64,000 nt of DNA from Cristatella mucedo (taxonomy: Eukaryota > Bryozoa > Phylactolaemata > Cristatellidae), in assembly GCA_009760855.2 (NCBI GenBank), contig WPIO01000100.1, positions 1,326,501 through 1,390,500 on the forward strand. Direction: 5' to 3'. Shown one piece after another: positions 12,011 through 63,479 of this stretch (positions are counted from its first letter, which is position 1; each line of letters opens with the position of its first letter). The notes under the pieces are model-generated. The model was given only the letters and a program-made list of their open reading frames with translations. It was not told the DNA's origin and did no database searches. Position numbers and translations under genes: made by a program.

Positions 12011-12759
12011 CTTATCCTAGCTCGCAGCAATGGGCTGAAAGGCTTGGGGTTAAAAAGCAATTGATTCAGCCTTGCACGAAGTGGTATCGGCAGCCTGTAA
12101 TCCGTCATGTTACTCAAAGCCTCAGTGCTAGAGACTTGCATTGTATGAGTGAACAACTCGCGGATCGTCGTTGCAGGTGACCACTGAAAAGCACAACACC
12201 CACATGTTTGTCACGCAAGGTGCCGACCTGCAGAAAACTTTGTCAAGCCTCAGGCAGACTGCCAGGTAAGAGGCAACCGTTTTCAAACTGGTTTGGGGAG
12301 ATCTCTTCTTATTTGACACGAGTCGTTCATACGTTGATGCTTATGTGATGTGCCACAGTTTGCTTCCCAGCTTAGTATCAATCAATATCAACAAAGGATT
12401 GGTCCTTGCATCCTCTAGCCGTGATGGCCCGTTAGTTAGTGACCCACTGCCTAGGACCCACTGGATGGTTGTCTTGAGACAAGCCCCCTTTTGCCTGAAC
12501 CGCCACACGAGGCGCTTCATTCTCTCTTAGGCTAGTTTCTTGCCACACCATGCCATCTTGGCTTAAACATTTTGGAGCTACCATTCTACGATTTGGTACT
12601 CGAGCACACGGCCATTATAGCAAGCAAGCATTATGCAGTACCTACTAATGGTCGACCAGCTATACTGAGAAAGCATGGACGAGCCGGTCGGCCTAAACGA
12701 GCTTTGGTAATATTGTTATATCTTTAATGCCTGCTCACCTGCATGTTGCACAGCTGCAT

Positions 12760-14240
12760 GATAATAATAATACACTTGATAAAGAGCTCCCAGAGAACTA
12801 AAACTCTTTCTAGGCGCTTTACATTTTCTGCAAAGGAAACACGATCGAATGGTGAGTGGTGTCATGATGGACAAACAACATGAATAACATAGTTAGGGTT
12901 GACATGCACTGGGTCAGCATGCAAGTGTGGTTAGTGGCAGCATCCACAGTGTCATTATGCATAAGCACATAACAGGACGAATCACAGGGACCCACTAAAT
13001 GCTGTCATAAATGTGTTTTTAAATTCTGTTTAAATGTGGTCCAGTCAGGGGATGATGCGATGCAAGTCGGGAGTGGGTTCCAGGCTTTGGGAGCATACAA
13101 ACAAAGGCACGGTCTCCAAAGGATTTGAGATTTGTACGAGGTATGGGTAAACAGTTAGCTTCCGAAAAGCGGGTGTAAGATGCTTGGCCTGGTGGGGGAG
13201 TCGATCAGATAGGTAGGCTGGAGCCAACGAATGAAGTGACCTAAAAGTGAGCGACAAAACCTTGAAGTCACTCCGTTGCTTGACTGGTAGCCAGTGCATG
13301 TCGGTGATAAAGGGTGCGATGTGGCAACTGCGACACTCACGACAGATAAGCCTAGCTGCAGAGTTTTGCACCAGCTGTAAGTGCCTGATTGCACATGCCG
13401 GTAGACCAGCAAGCAGTGAGTTACAGAAGTCAAGACGGGATGTCACAAATGCATGGACCAACTTAGATGTGGTATCCTTATCTAAAGAAGCCCGAATTCT
13501 ACAATGTTATGTAGCTAAATGTAGGCAGACTTGACTGTGGAGCTGATGTGGTCGTCTAACGAGAGGTCACTTTGGAACACGACACCTAGATTTCGTACAT
13601 ATTCAACAGAAGATATGCTGGCAGAGCCAATTTTGAGCGTTAGCCTTTCCAATTTCTGAATCACACTTGGTTTGCCCATAACTAGTAAGTTAGTTTTATC
13701 ATAATTTAATGTAAGAAAATGTGCTGCCATCCATGTGAAAATGTCATCAATACATGCAACAAGTGAGTTGAGGGAATTCAAGGTGCTCTAAGGCTGGGAG
13801 GGATCAAAGCAAAGGTGCATCTGAGTGTCATCCGCATAGAAGTGAAAGCCTAGATTGTGCTTGGCAATCACATAGGCAAGAGGGAGAGTATAAACCATAA
13901 AAAGAACCAGACCTAGCACGGAGCCCTGAGGTACCCCATATTTCATAGGTACCTCGGATGATCTTTGTCCATTCACGTCAATACTCTGGAGTCTGCCACT
14001 CAGATAGGACCTGAACCATTGCAGAGCAGTGCCAGTGATGCCCAGGCGAGATGAGACGCGCTTTAGAAGAACTTTGTGATCGATAGTATCAAAAGCTGCC
14101 GAAAGATCGAGAAAAATAAGCAGAGCTACTCCACCTAAGTGTGCATTCCTAAGTACGTCGTCGTACACCCGATGCAATGCTGACTCGGTGGAGTGATTAG
14201 CTCTTAAACTAGACTGGAACTTACTAGCAAGGTTTGAAGT
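12760..14240 (-). mobile_element. LINE-A, 5'-truncated copy with reverse transcriptase half
   Basis: Contains LLIFLDLSAAFDTIDHKVLL, YGVPQGSVLGLVLF and [17 protein letters not shown], then the C-terminal region and the 3' hairpin beginning near 12,770. Frames are broken at about 13.78 and 13.5 kb. Confidence 0.88.
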
Positions 14241-14249
14241 TTAAATTAC

Positions 14250-14850
14250 ATGCAAATAGGCTAAAATGTCAAGCTCGTCAAGTTTTATTTGTCAGCAGAA
14301 AGACAGCGATTTCGAAAACGATGAGTTTTATTGTGCAAGTTCGCAGTGGCTGACCAGATCCAGGGCAAAGATCCAGGTCTCGATCACGAAAATTAAGGCA
14401 ATTTTTCGAGAAATAGCTCAAGATTGATGGCTGATTTGGGACAACCGCTGGTGCCTTCTTCGGGCGCCTCTCAGACCGTATCTGCACGCCCGGGTAGCCT
14501 TCTTTGCTGCCATTTTTTTACTCCCGTATCGGATGCCGCCGAGTCTGCGCCGGATCGGATGCCACTGCCAACGGCGCGGCAATATTGCCAGGATCTTCGT
14601 CCTCACTATCTGCGATACCACCCAGGCGAGTACTGACACCGCGATTCCGGACCTTCTGCATAGTCGTTTCAGACCCGCAGGTGGGAATGATGTTCCAGGC
14701 CAAATGTTTCCAAGAACTTGCACACCAGTTCCATTGCATTGTTAAGAACACCATTGCTAACATCTTGTATATCGCCATTATAGCCAACATGCATCCTTTC
14801 ATTGACCTCTTGCGCAAATAGTTCTTCAGATTGCTTCGATATGATTCTGA
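14250..14850 (-). pseudogene. Degraded coding-like block, family not recognised
   Basis: The minus strand reads EELFAQEVNERMHVGYNGDI, QDVSNGVLNNAMELVCKFLE and TFGLEHHSHLRV before a stop (14,835-14,675), then Arg/Lys-rich remnants in other frames. It lies directly upstream of the 12.8-14.2 kb LINE-A copy but has no LINE motif. Possibly a transposon remnant. Confidence 0.3.
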
Positions 14851-14994
14851 CGGTGCTGCTCCTGAATCAGGTCAACGGCGTTTTCGACTTCAAAACGCTA
14901 TATTCAATAGAGCAACTATCCGCAAAATAGATAATTTACTGTGATTCTACTTGTGGAAATTCGGTAACCCGGTTACCGCCATTGGGCTCATATA

Positions 14995-15130
14995 TAAGTT
15001 GAGGGCAGTATGACAAGGAGTCAGTTGTCTATTGGAAGCAATCAGGTAGGCCAAGCAATGGAATGTAATGTAGCTCTATCTGTAACTTCACAAAGCCACA
15101 AAGACTAAGTGGGTGTTTCGATGGAGATAC
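14995..15130 (-). mobile_element. LINE-B-like 3' terminus
   Basis: Contains gaatgtaatgtagctctatc and acaaagccacaaagactaag, matching the 3' end of LINE-B. A related 3' terminus lies at 44,575-44,650. Confidence 0.5.
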
Positions 15131-16137
15131 TTTATATTGCTTCCCCTAGACAGCTGCCTTAAATGGACAACTGCAATGATTTGGACCTATAGGATACTTT
15201 GCAGTAAGGGTTACTGTCCTAGTTGATTTAGCCCTGCCTCGTGGTGATTTCTTTTTGAGAGGCATGTCTATGTTGATCTGCAGAGAAACGTACCGATTAC
15301 TGACATATTCGTTGGTAGGCTGCGGACCAATGCTTGCATGCGTTGTTTTTGCATTCATGGTTACGGCACGAGTCCTTCCTTGCAGTGCTCAAGCTGACAT
15401 TGCCCTAGCTGCTGGAGCAGCAGAAGTCTTGAAAGCGGCTGGATTGTAATCAAGTGTTTGTATCTGTGCTATCCTCAAAAGCTGCTCGATCAGCTGCAAC
15501 TTTTGCCGTTATTTGAAATTGATACCACGGGTTTTTACCGTGGATCAATTTTTGTGTTTCATTCTGAGCCAGTCTGCTGACCTGCAACCCTTCTATTGAA
15601 CTGGGTCACAGAAGCCGTCTGGTGGGTAACTGCTGCATGAAGTAGGACGTGCCAGAATTCTGATGATGCACACAGCTCTGATACCCTCGGGAGTAGCGTA
15701 TGTCGTGCCTGGTGCATTTCCTCAGTGCTCAAAATTGCCAGCAGCCATCATCTTCACCTACTACTCATCAAAACCGTCAGCTAAGTAGCTGCAGGACACT
15801 GCTGACCGGCCGTCGCTACATTCCGACGGGACGATAGTGGGAGCAGTCTATGATTGTTCTCTTGCAGCATGCATGGCTGTGCTTGTCTTGGATCTGCAGT
15901 ATAGATAGGATTGTCCAGGAATTCATAATACAGTAAACTTTGTGAGTGCCTGAGCCGACTGGCCGAGCCAGTCAATCAAGACTTTGCCATCATCTCTCGC
16001 GGCGCTTTACCGTCCCACCTTCGTGTCATCGAGTGCGAGTTTGCGAAGGTTCTTCCCTTTATGCCCTTCAACCTGTTCTTCTGTGCCTCTTCTTTTAGTA
16101 GCTGTCTACACACCTTACTCCTATCTCATCTCTCTTC

Positions 16138-16237
16138 CACTCACTCACTCACTCACTCACACTCACTCTCTCGTTACTTTCTCAATTTACACCACGTGTC
16201 TCTCTCTATCTCTATCTCTATCTCATTCTCTTGCTGC
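16138..16237. repeat. CTCA and CTATCT short tandem repeats
   Basis: (CACT)n at 16,138-16,163 and (TCTCTA)n at 16,200-16,232. Confidence 0.85.
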
Positions 16238-16436
16238 CTGTCCTTTTGTCACATTCCCTTTGCTTTTGCACATTCCTCTGTTACCTTATTCGGCTGAGCG
16301 TCTCGATCTCAAGTATGTGTCTCATTGTTTTGCCTGATGCATTGCCTATTTTGTTTGCATGCTCATCGTGACCAGGCTGTCCTCGTTGCGACGATTTTAT
16401 ATTCCGGAATACAAGTAGGTTTGTGTGTGGCACGAT

Positions 16437-16545
16437 GATAGATAATAAAATAGCTGCAGACGCGACAAGCAGCTGCAGCGTCGGCTTCCGTGCAGACGGT
16501 ATATAATAAAGTAGCTGCAGCAGCTTCAGCATCGGCTTCCGAGCA
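16437..16545. repeat. Tandem duplication of about 63 bp
   Basis: Two imperfect copies of a unit that contains ataataaaatagctgcag and cgtcggcttccgtgcag. Confidence 0.75.
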
Positions 16546-16674
16546 GCACAACGTTCCGTCGATTTGATAGGCAGCGCTGTCTGTCGTCTGCTCTTCTTTG
16601 ACCGGGCGAGCCGCCTCAACGCCTTTTGACCCGAGCTGCTCGCTTGCTGCTCGCTTCACTGACAGCAGCTGACA

Positions 16675-56322
<39,648 letters not shown>

Positions 56323-56730
56323 CTGTAATTGGGCGATGTCTTGCGGCCACGCTTGTGGGGTCGCCGCGACAGCGAGCGCGCGTCGCTGGGAGCGTCGCCG
56401 CGGCGGCGGCGGCGGCGAACGAGTGCGCACGTCCCAATCAAATGCGAGCGTCCGAGCGTTCGAAGGCAATTCGCGGGCAATTAGAAGAAAAATAGGCGCA
56501 CAGAGCTCAGGCAATCGCGCTGCTTGCGCGCTCGCGCGAGTCGCGGCTGTAGCGCTAAGCTGTAGCGGAAGTCGTCGCTCGCCTCTCACTGGGCCGCTGT
56601 TATCCTGCCGCCGCACGGCTCGCCGCAGCGTTAGAAGTGATTGGTGTTCAACTACCGAGACGCAGCGACGAGACGCTGTCGGCGGTCGCTGTTGAAAGAC
56701 GAGTGAAGAAGGGTCGCTCGCGCTCGAGGG

Positions 56731-56837
56731 CTCCTCCTCCTCCTCCTCCTCCTCCTCCTCCTCCTCCTCCTCCTCCTCCTCCTCCTCCTCCTCCTCCTCG
56801 GAGCTCGGAGGAGGAGGAGGAGGAGGAGGAGGAGGAG
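56731..56837. repeat. (CTC)n-(GAG)n inverted trinucleotide repeat
   Basis: About 65 bp of (CTC)n, a short centre (ggagctcg), then about 36 bp of (GAG)n. The two arms are complementary. It lies in the GC-rich block at the 5' side of PDE1. Confidence 0.95.
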
Positions 56838-57049
56838 CCCTCGGGCTCCGCTCTACTGTCGGATTTTCATTAACCGCTCGGCCTCGGCGCAGGACGCCGC
56901 GACCGCGCGGCAACTCGGAAACCGACCAACGACCGCCGACCGGCGCGCCCTTCTCGCGACTTCTCGCCACAACTGCGCGCTTGCCGACTACTACGTCGCT
57001 GCCTGGACCCTCCGTGGCTAGCCACGGAGCCGCCGCCGCCCAGGCGCTG

Positions 57050-57310
57050 CCCGGCTAGCACGCCGTCGCCTCGGCGCTACCGGTCACTGGGCCACGTACC
57101 AGCCTCGATTGCGCTCGACATTTTGTCCGCGCCTACTACCCTACGTTCGTTCCTCGCACCGCGTCGCCTAGCGTCGCTTCGGCTGGGACAGCGCGGACTG
57201 GGTCACTGGTATCGCCGTCACGTGGTTCCACCCTAGCTGTTGCTCCGCCCGCCCAATGGACGCGCTCCCTGCCGGCACGTGACCGTACCCAGAGGCCGTT
57301 TCGCCATTTA
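57050..57310 (-). promoter_or_regulatory. Probable PDE1 promoter region
   Basis: GC-rich, CpG-rich block just upstream of the PDE1 exons. It carries ccgcccgcccaatgg (GC box joined to a CCAAT-type word) and two CACGTG-like boxes (tcacgtggt, gcacgtgac). No TATA box was seen. The start site is not defined by sequence alone. Confidence 0.35.
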
Positions 57311-57477
57311 TGATCTGCACTTTCAGCTCGACTTCATCACCTCAGAAATCTGAAGCGGTCGCGAAAATCTGCCGTATACACTTCGCCTTAATGTAAATAA
57401 TAATAATGATATTAGCAATTTAACAGTTTCATTTGTAAGCGACGGAAGCTTCTCAACGGCTTCTACACCACCGCTTG

Positions 57478-57870
57478 CAGTTGGCAGCAAACTTCCTTAA
57501 ATTGAAGGATGATAAAACCAATCTACTAGTTATGGGCAAACCAATAATACTAAAATATTTGTATAGCGCCCTCAGAGAACCCAATCTCTTTCAAGGCACT
57601 TTATAAATGTCGTAAAAGAAGCACGATCGTACATATAGTGGTAGCATGCACAATGATCGTACATCTACTGGTAGCATGCACAGTGTCAACAAGCATAACA
57701 TAGTTAGAGGTGACATCTACAGGGTCAGATTCAGCATTCAAATACATTTGGTGGCAGCATGAAGAGTGTCAGCACGCATATGCACACAAATGACGAATCA
57801 CAAGAACCCACTAGATGCTGTGATAAAAAGGCGAGTTTTTTAGCTTCTTTTAACAAGCTCCTGCACTCGG
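57478..57870. mobile_element. Two LINE-A pieces in opposite orientation
   Basis: 57,478-57,545 is a plus-strand piece (gatgataaaaccaatctact). 57,546-57,870 is a minus-strand 3' end with hairpin. A segment with catgcacaatgatcgtacat is tandemly doubled near 57,625-57,690. Confidence 0.6.
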
Positions 57871-58109
57871 ACTGTCGGGATTTCGCCCTTTACAGGTATG
57901 ACCTGTTCCGCGGCACAGAGGGCCTCATGACGAACAAGCACGGCACGCCTCGGTGGCCTCGATGGCCGGAGCAGCAGGCGTCGCAGAGTGCCACGGCAGT
58001 CGTACACGAAAAGCCGACTGCCTGAGGGCGATTCAAACCCTACGACAACATGCCGCTAGCCCCGTACTTATCGGTTTCGGCCTGACGTTTTCGCAATGCA
58101 CAGCCCAGC

Positions 58110-58225
58110 TCGTTGGTTCAAGCCGTGCACCAGGCAATTCGTTACTGCCCACTGAAAGAGCAGGGTGCTACAGGCTCTTCTGCCGCCACATCAGGGAAGC
58201 TGCCGAATCAGCCTTCACCTTGGCT
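58110..58225 (+). mobile_element. SINE-A 3' part
   Basis: gctacaggctcttctgccgc followed by gaagctgccgaatcagcc. Confidence 0.5.
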
Positions 58226-58391
58226 TCAATATTAAGCTAGAGCCGTCCCAGCGCTAGGGCCATTTTCGGCAGACGCCTATGGGCTCATGCAGCCTGGCAA
58301 CAGTCCCAGTCAGCGTCCGTTGCCCCCCCCCCCCACGTCACGTGGTCCACGCTCGCCTCGACACGTATCTCGGCGCCGGAGGACACAACTA

Positions 58392-59640
58392 AGTGTGATT
58401 CAGAAATTGGAAAACCTAAAGCTCAAAATCGGCTCTGCCAGAATATCTCTTTTTGATTATGCACGAAATCTAGGTGTCCTATTTTAAAGGAACCTTCATT
58501 AGACGGGTTCACATGTATAGAGTCCGGAGTCAAGTCTGCCCACCTAACATTGCTGAAATTCAGTCTTGTTTAGACAGGGAAACCACATCAAAATTGGTCC
58601 ATACATTTGTAAAATCCCGTATCTGCTTTTGTAGCTCATTGCTTGCTGATATTTCAGCCTATGCAGTCAGGCGCTTGTAGTTAATGCCAAACTTGCAGCT
58701 AGGCTTGCCTGCCTTGAGCGACGCAGTTGCCACATCACAACACTTCTCACCGACCTGCACTAGCTACCAGTCAAGAAACGCATCGACTTCAAGATTATAT
58801 CACTCATTTTAAGTTAAATTGATTATTTTGCTCCAGCCTACATCTTAGATCTACTCCCCCACCAGGCCAAGCATCGTACCACCCGCTTTTCGGAATCTAG
58901 CTGTTTACCCATACCTCTTACAAACCTCATATGATTGGAAACCGTGCCTTTAGTTTGTATGCTCCCAAAGCCTGGAACTCACCTTCCACTGTCGTCACGA
59001 CGTAGCCTGATTTGACGGTTGACATTCGGAAAGAAGCTAAAAGCGCATCTATTTATCACAGCATTTAGTGGGTCCGTGCGATTCGTCTTGTCTGTGCTTA
59101 TGCATGCTGACACCGTGCATGCTGCCATATTTGCATGCTGACGTGGTCGTGCGTCGCCCCATTTCCGCCTCAGATGCCGCAGTAGGCGCGTCGCACAAGT
59201 TCGTCGGTCATTATTTGGCTTGTAGCTCAGCGTAGTGCGTTCGTTACGCTGCCGGCAGCTAAGCATGTGCTATGCCGCCGGTCCGAGCGACATGCAACTC
59301 AGAATGGCAGGCAGCGCCCAATCACCAGCAGACACCAATCTCCTCCCATGCGCCTTTGGGTTCCCCCTTGCTCAGTGCCCGTGTGCTCGTATCGTACCGG
59401 TCCCATCGTATCACTCAGATGTCGTGTTTGCAGCACGTGCAGGGTGAAGTCACTAGTCGTCGATATCTGCCTGACTCGCAGATGCAGGCATGTCACCTTT
59501 AACTGTGTTATGCTTAGTGCTATTGAGCATGCTACCACTAACTATTAGACCGTGGCGTATGCAATGTGCCTAGAAAGAGATTAAGTTCACAGAGGAGGCA
59601 AATGTAAATGCATTATTTTTATTATTACTATTATCATAAA
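58392..59640 (+). mobile_element. LINE-A copy split by an insert
   Basis: 58,392-59,140 covers the C-terminal region and start of the 3'UTR. The rest of the 3'UTR, a diverged hairpin and the tail lie at about 59,460-59,640. The 320-bp piece between has no resemblance to LINE-A. Confidence 0.65.
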
Positions 59641-59767
59641 AACTCCCTTGCCCAGCCATCGAAGCCTGCGGCTCCTATTGTAGCACGTGGTGGAGAATGA
59701 CGTCACTGGCAGGGTTTGCGAATATTGCGAAGCTGTACTTGTTTGTAGGCCAAGCTGTCATGTTAAT

Positions 59768-60700
59768 AATAATAATATTAATAATAAGACTAATGCATTT
59801 ATGTAGCGCCCTCGGAGAAATCAATCTCTTTGTATGCACGTTACATTTGTGACAAAAGCATGATCTTAGTGGTAACATACTCAATGCACAACCGGAATAA
59901 CATGGTTAGGGGTAACATGCACAGGGTCAGCATACAAGCGTTGCTAGCGGCAGCATGCAACATTGTCAGCACGCATAAGCACATGACGGGTGAATCGCAG
60001 GGGCCCACTAAATTCTGGGATAAATAGGTGTGTTTTTAGTTTCTTTTTAAATGTGGTCAAGTCAGGAGATGTCGTGACGCAAGTCGGAAGTGAGCTCCGG
60101 GCTTTGGGAGCATACGAACTAAAGTTCACTGTCTCCAAAGGATTTGAGAGTTGTACAAGGTATGGGTAAACAGATTCCGAAAAGTGGGTGGTACGATGCT
60201 TAGCCTTGTCGTGGAGTAGGTCTGATAGGTAGCCATGAGCCAAAAAATGAAGGAACCCAGGGGCCCTACAAGTGAGTGACAAAACCTTGAAGTCAACGCG
60301 TTGCTTGACTGGGAGCCAGTGCACGTCGGTAAGAAGTGGTTTGATTTGGCAACTGCGACGCTCACGGCAGACAAGCCTAGCTGCAGAGTTTTGCCGCAGA
60401 TGCAAGCGCCTGATTGCACAAGCCGGCAGACCGGCAAGCAGTGAGTTACAGAAGCCAAGACGAAATGTCACAAATGCATGGACCAACTTAGATGTTATCT
60501 CCCTGTCTGAACAAGCCTGAATTTAAGCAATGTTATGTAACTGAACGTAGGAAGACTTGATTGTGGAGCTGATGTGGTCGTCTAACTAGAGGTCACTTTG
60601 GAGCATGACACCTAGATTTCGTGTAAATTCTACAGGAGATATGCTGGCAGAGCCAATTTTGAGCGTTAGCCTTTCCCATTTCTGAATCGCACGTGGTATA
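59768..60700 (-). mobile_element. LINE-A 5'-truncated copy
   Basis: Tail and hairpin near 59,800, 3'UTR, then a 180-codon open C-terminal frame ([20 protein letters not shown] to 60,486) and a further 200 bp. It borders the Gypsy remnant. Confidence 0.83.
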
Positions 60701-61554
60701 CCATTGAACCCCACTGAATCGCACTTAATCGCTCTTCAGTCAAAATGCGAACATTTCTTCCATCCAACGTCGGGTAAGCTAAACCATATCAAAGCAAAGT
60801 GGCAGGTTCAAGAAAATAATACGCTCGTGCACCTCAAGTATGGAACTGTACCATTTGCCATCCGCGAGAACGTTGATGCTGGACTATACAAATTGCACTC
60901 TGGAAGGGTCCTTTCACAGGCCGAGCTGAGAGAACGGGCGACACTAGTATCGAGAGTAATTACGGCCGATGTCATGATCCACTAACTTTAAAGCAAAGCT
61001 GAGCTCCCAGCTAATTTTTTAGGCATATCTAATAGCCTCGATTGACGACTTACCGGAGAACTTAAATGGCGGGACCTTATTTTCAAAGCTAGACTGGTCA
61101 TGTGCGCTTACGAAAATTAAGCATGAGGAGACGTCAAAAGGTTCTCTTTTATTAGTACGGCACTCAAGAGGCTGTTAAAAAACAACCACCTACCTAGAAG
61201 TGTTGCCTCTGCTACCGATAGCTGTCAAAGGGCGATGGATCACTCACTCTCTCAGCAGCCAGGCGTCTCGTGCAGGGTGATCAGGGCGACATTTTTGTCA
61301 CTGCAAAGGACCAAACCTCCCACGTGCGCAATCTTGCCACGGTGCTGGCAAAAACACTGCAAGGGACCGGCCTTCGAGTAAGCAGAGAGGAGTGCGCTTT
61401 CTGCAATGACCATCGACAAAAATGTACCTGGGACTAATGATAGACAAGAACGGCAAACATTTCAGCGAAGACAAAGTAGCAGCGTTAAAAATTTCCCACC
61501 ACCGATGGACGCGTCAGCGGCGCTCAGTTAGTTTCTAGGGATGGTGCGATAATA

Positions 61555-61740
61555 TTATAAATGCATTCTATATATAATGTTAATAAATTTTATTACAATA
61601 ATATATAATAATGTATAATATAATTATATATTATTATATAATGTAATTATATATACTGATTTAAAAATATATAATTATATTATATTATATTATAATTATA
61701 TATATATATATGTATAATATTTATCAATAAATAGATAAAC
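61555..61740. repeat. AT-rich low-complexity block
   Basis: Nearly GC-free (ATTATATAAT-like words, self-complementary), interrupting the Gypsy remnant. Confidence 0.9.
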
Positions 61741-62299
61741 CATACCCGGCGTGGTGCAGGTATTACACCTCTGGTACAAACCACTGCGAAAGCGAAGACG
61801 GTGGCTGCGGAATGATTCTTTCCAGTAGCCATTTAAAATCGATAAGGACGTCATTTATTTAGAGAGCATGCTGGCAGCATGCAACCCCAGAGATGAAATG
61901 TCCGGCAACGCTTTCGAAGCGTCGTCCTACGAGCTGAATTTTATTGAGCACCATCGATTAGTTGATGGACATGAACAGCCGGTTGCCTTCGCTTCTTACA
62001 CTTTGCTAGCGAGTGAGACTCGTCACAGATTGAGAGGGAGCCCTTATGCCATTGATCTTCGGCATCACTCGTTCTGGCATACGTTTATACGCTCGGAAGT
62101 TTCCACTGCTTACCGACAACAACCCACTCATCAATATCCACTGCAATAAGATAAATATTCTACGAATTGCTGCTATGCGTATGTGGCGTCAGGCTGCAGT
62201 TGTGTCTTTATAGGCATATAGCTTCAAATAAAGACGGTCAAAAAATGATGCCAACGCTGATACCATGTCACGACTGCCATTACTACAAAAAGCCCTTGT

Positions 62300-62412
62300 T
62301 TGGCGAAGGGGTAAAATGCTGCCTTTAACGACAGTGGTCGTCGGCTTGAGCCATTCGGCACATGAACAGCGCCTGAATAGAGCTTAAGTTATCTTAAAAA
62401 GAAAAATTATGT
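62300..62412 (+). mobile_element. SINE-B inserted in the Gypsy remnant
   Basis: gtttggcgaaggggtaaaat and gaacagcgcctgaatagagc. Lies between the RNase H and integrase remains. Confidence 0.6.
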
Positions 62413-63378
62413 TATATTACTATTATATTGATAAAAGACCTCTGTCCCAAGACCACTTTGTTTGACTTCGACCATTTTTCGGAGTTTCCTGTGGCTATAC
62501 AAAGTTCAAAGGGCTTCGCTCAGAAGCGACCCAACAATGCCTGCCGACTACGACGCTACGATGACGGAATGACAGCGATTACAAGACTCTCCTATGCCTT
62601 GACACTATGTCACACTGACGGCGTGAGCTGACGACACACGACGGATGCCTGTTGTGGAATGAGATTGTAGTCATACCTACTTCCTTCGGCAGCCAGCTCC
62701 TGCAAGAGCAATTGGTGCGGCGGCCATCGGGAATAGATAGCCATGTAAAATTAGAGTACTGCGGCTGCTCACACTGCAGCAAAGTCGTGTGCCAAAGTCA
62801 CCGCCAGCGACCTATCATTAGTAGAGCGACCCAGCGAGACAGCAATGGTGCATTCACATCGGCTTTCTGACCTCTTGACAAAAAATCTTTCTTAATCGTT
62901 GTCAATGCTCTCGAAGTATTTCGCGTGAGGGAGGTGGCTTCCGGTACGACAGTCTCGAGATTCTGCGGGCACTCTAGCTCGATTGGGTCTGCCCCGGGTA
63001 ACTGTCTCTGACAGCGGGTGTCGGCTCACCTCTCATGAATTTGACTGTTTCCTAGCCAGCCAGCACCGTCCGGCACTTACTCTCTGCACTTACTTGTCGC
63101 ACACTCTCTGGCCTGGCTGAGTGCTCCGTACAAACTGTCCAGCGGTCAGCTTGTCCGCAGGCAATCTACAGCTGTACTGCCGCCGCCCCCCCCCCCCACC
63201 GCACCCGCACTAATGCATTGCCTCGATCTTGAATGTCGGCCAATTGGCAAAGGTCACAGGTCAACCCAAGTGGCGCGTGGCTGGACTGGGAGACATAGGA
63301 TAAGAAGCGGGGCCAAAGTTCGCCGTGGCCGAAGCTTCGATCGCTTCACTCAGCTGCAGCTTAGCGCGCTCCGGAATG

Positions 63379-63379
<1 letters not shown>

Positions 63380-63473
<94 letters not shown>
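63380..63473. repeat. CT microsatellite
   Basis: About 94 bp of (CT)n at the edge of the right-hand CpG-rich block. Confidence 0.97.
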
Positions 63474-63475
<2 letters not shown>

Positions 63476-63479
63476 CGCC

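Larger units (their letters stand above)
60700..62880 (+). mobile_element. Ty3/Gypsy LTR-retrotransposon pol remnant
   Basis: Pieces follow Gypsy pol order. The start of the reverse transcriptase is at 60.8-60.95 kb (TVPFAIRENVDAGLYKL). The RT palm and thumb are at about 61.29-61.55 kb (GDIFVTAKDQTSHVRNL, TYLGLMIDKNGKHFSEDKV). RNase H is at about 61.95-62.15 kb (GHEQPVAFASYTL). The integrase zinc-binding region is at about 62.64-62.82 kb (LLWNEIVVIPTSFGSQLLQE). Stops and frameshifts are many, and an AT-rich block (61,555-61,740) and a SINE-B (about 62,300-62,412) interrupt it. No LTRs were recognised. This is an old, dead copy. Confidence 0.8.

Noticed and set aside
16376-16414. Possible 39-bp plus-strand exon (LSSLRRFYIPEY)
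   Set aside because: Acceptor and donor exist and the phase would fit the plus frame at 16,723, but so short a match is expected by chance and that frame itself is doubtful.
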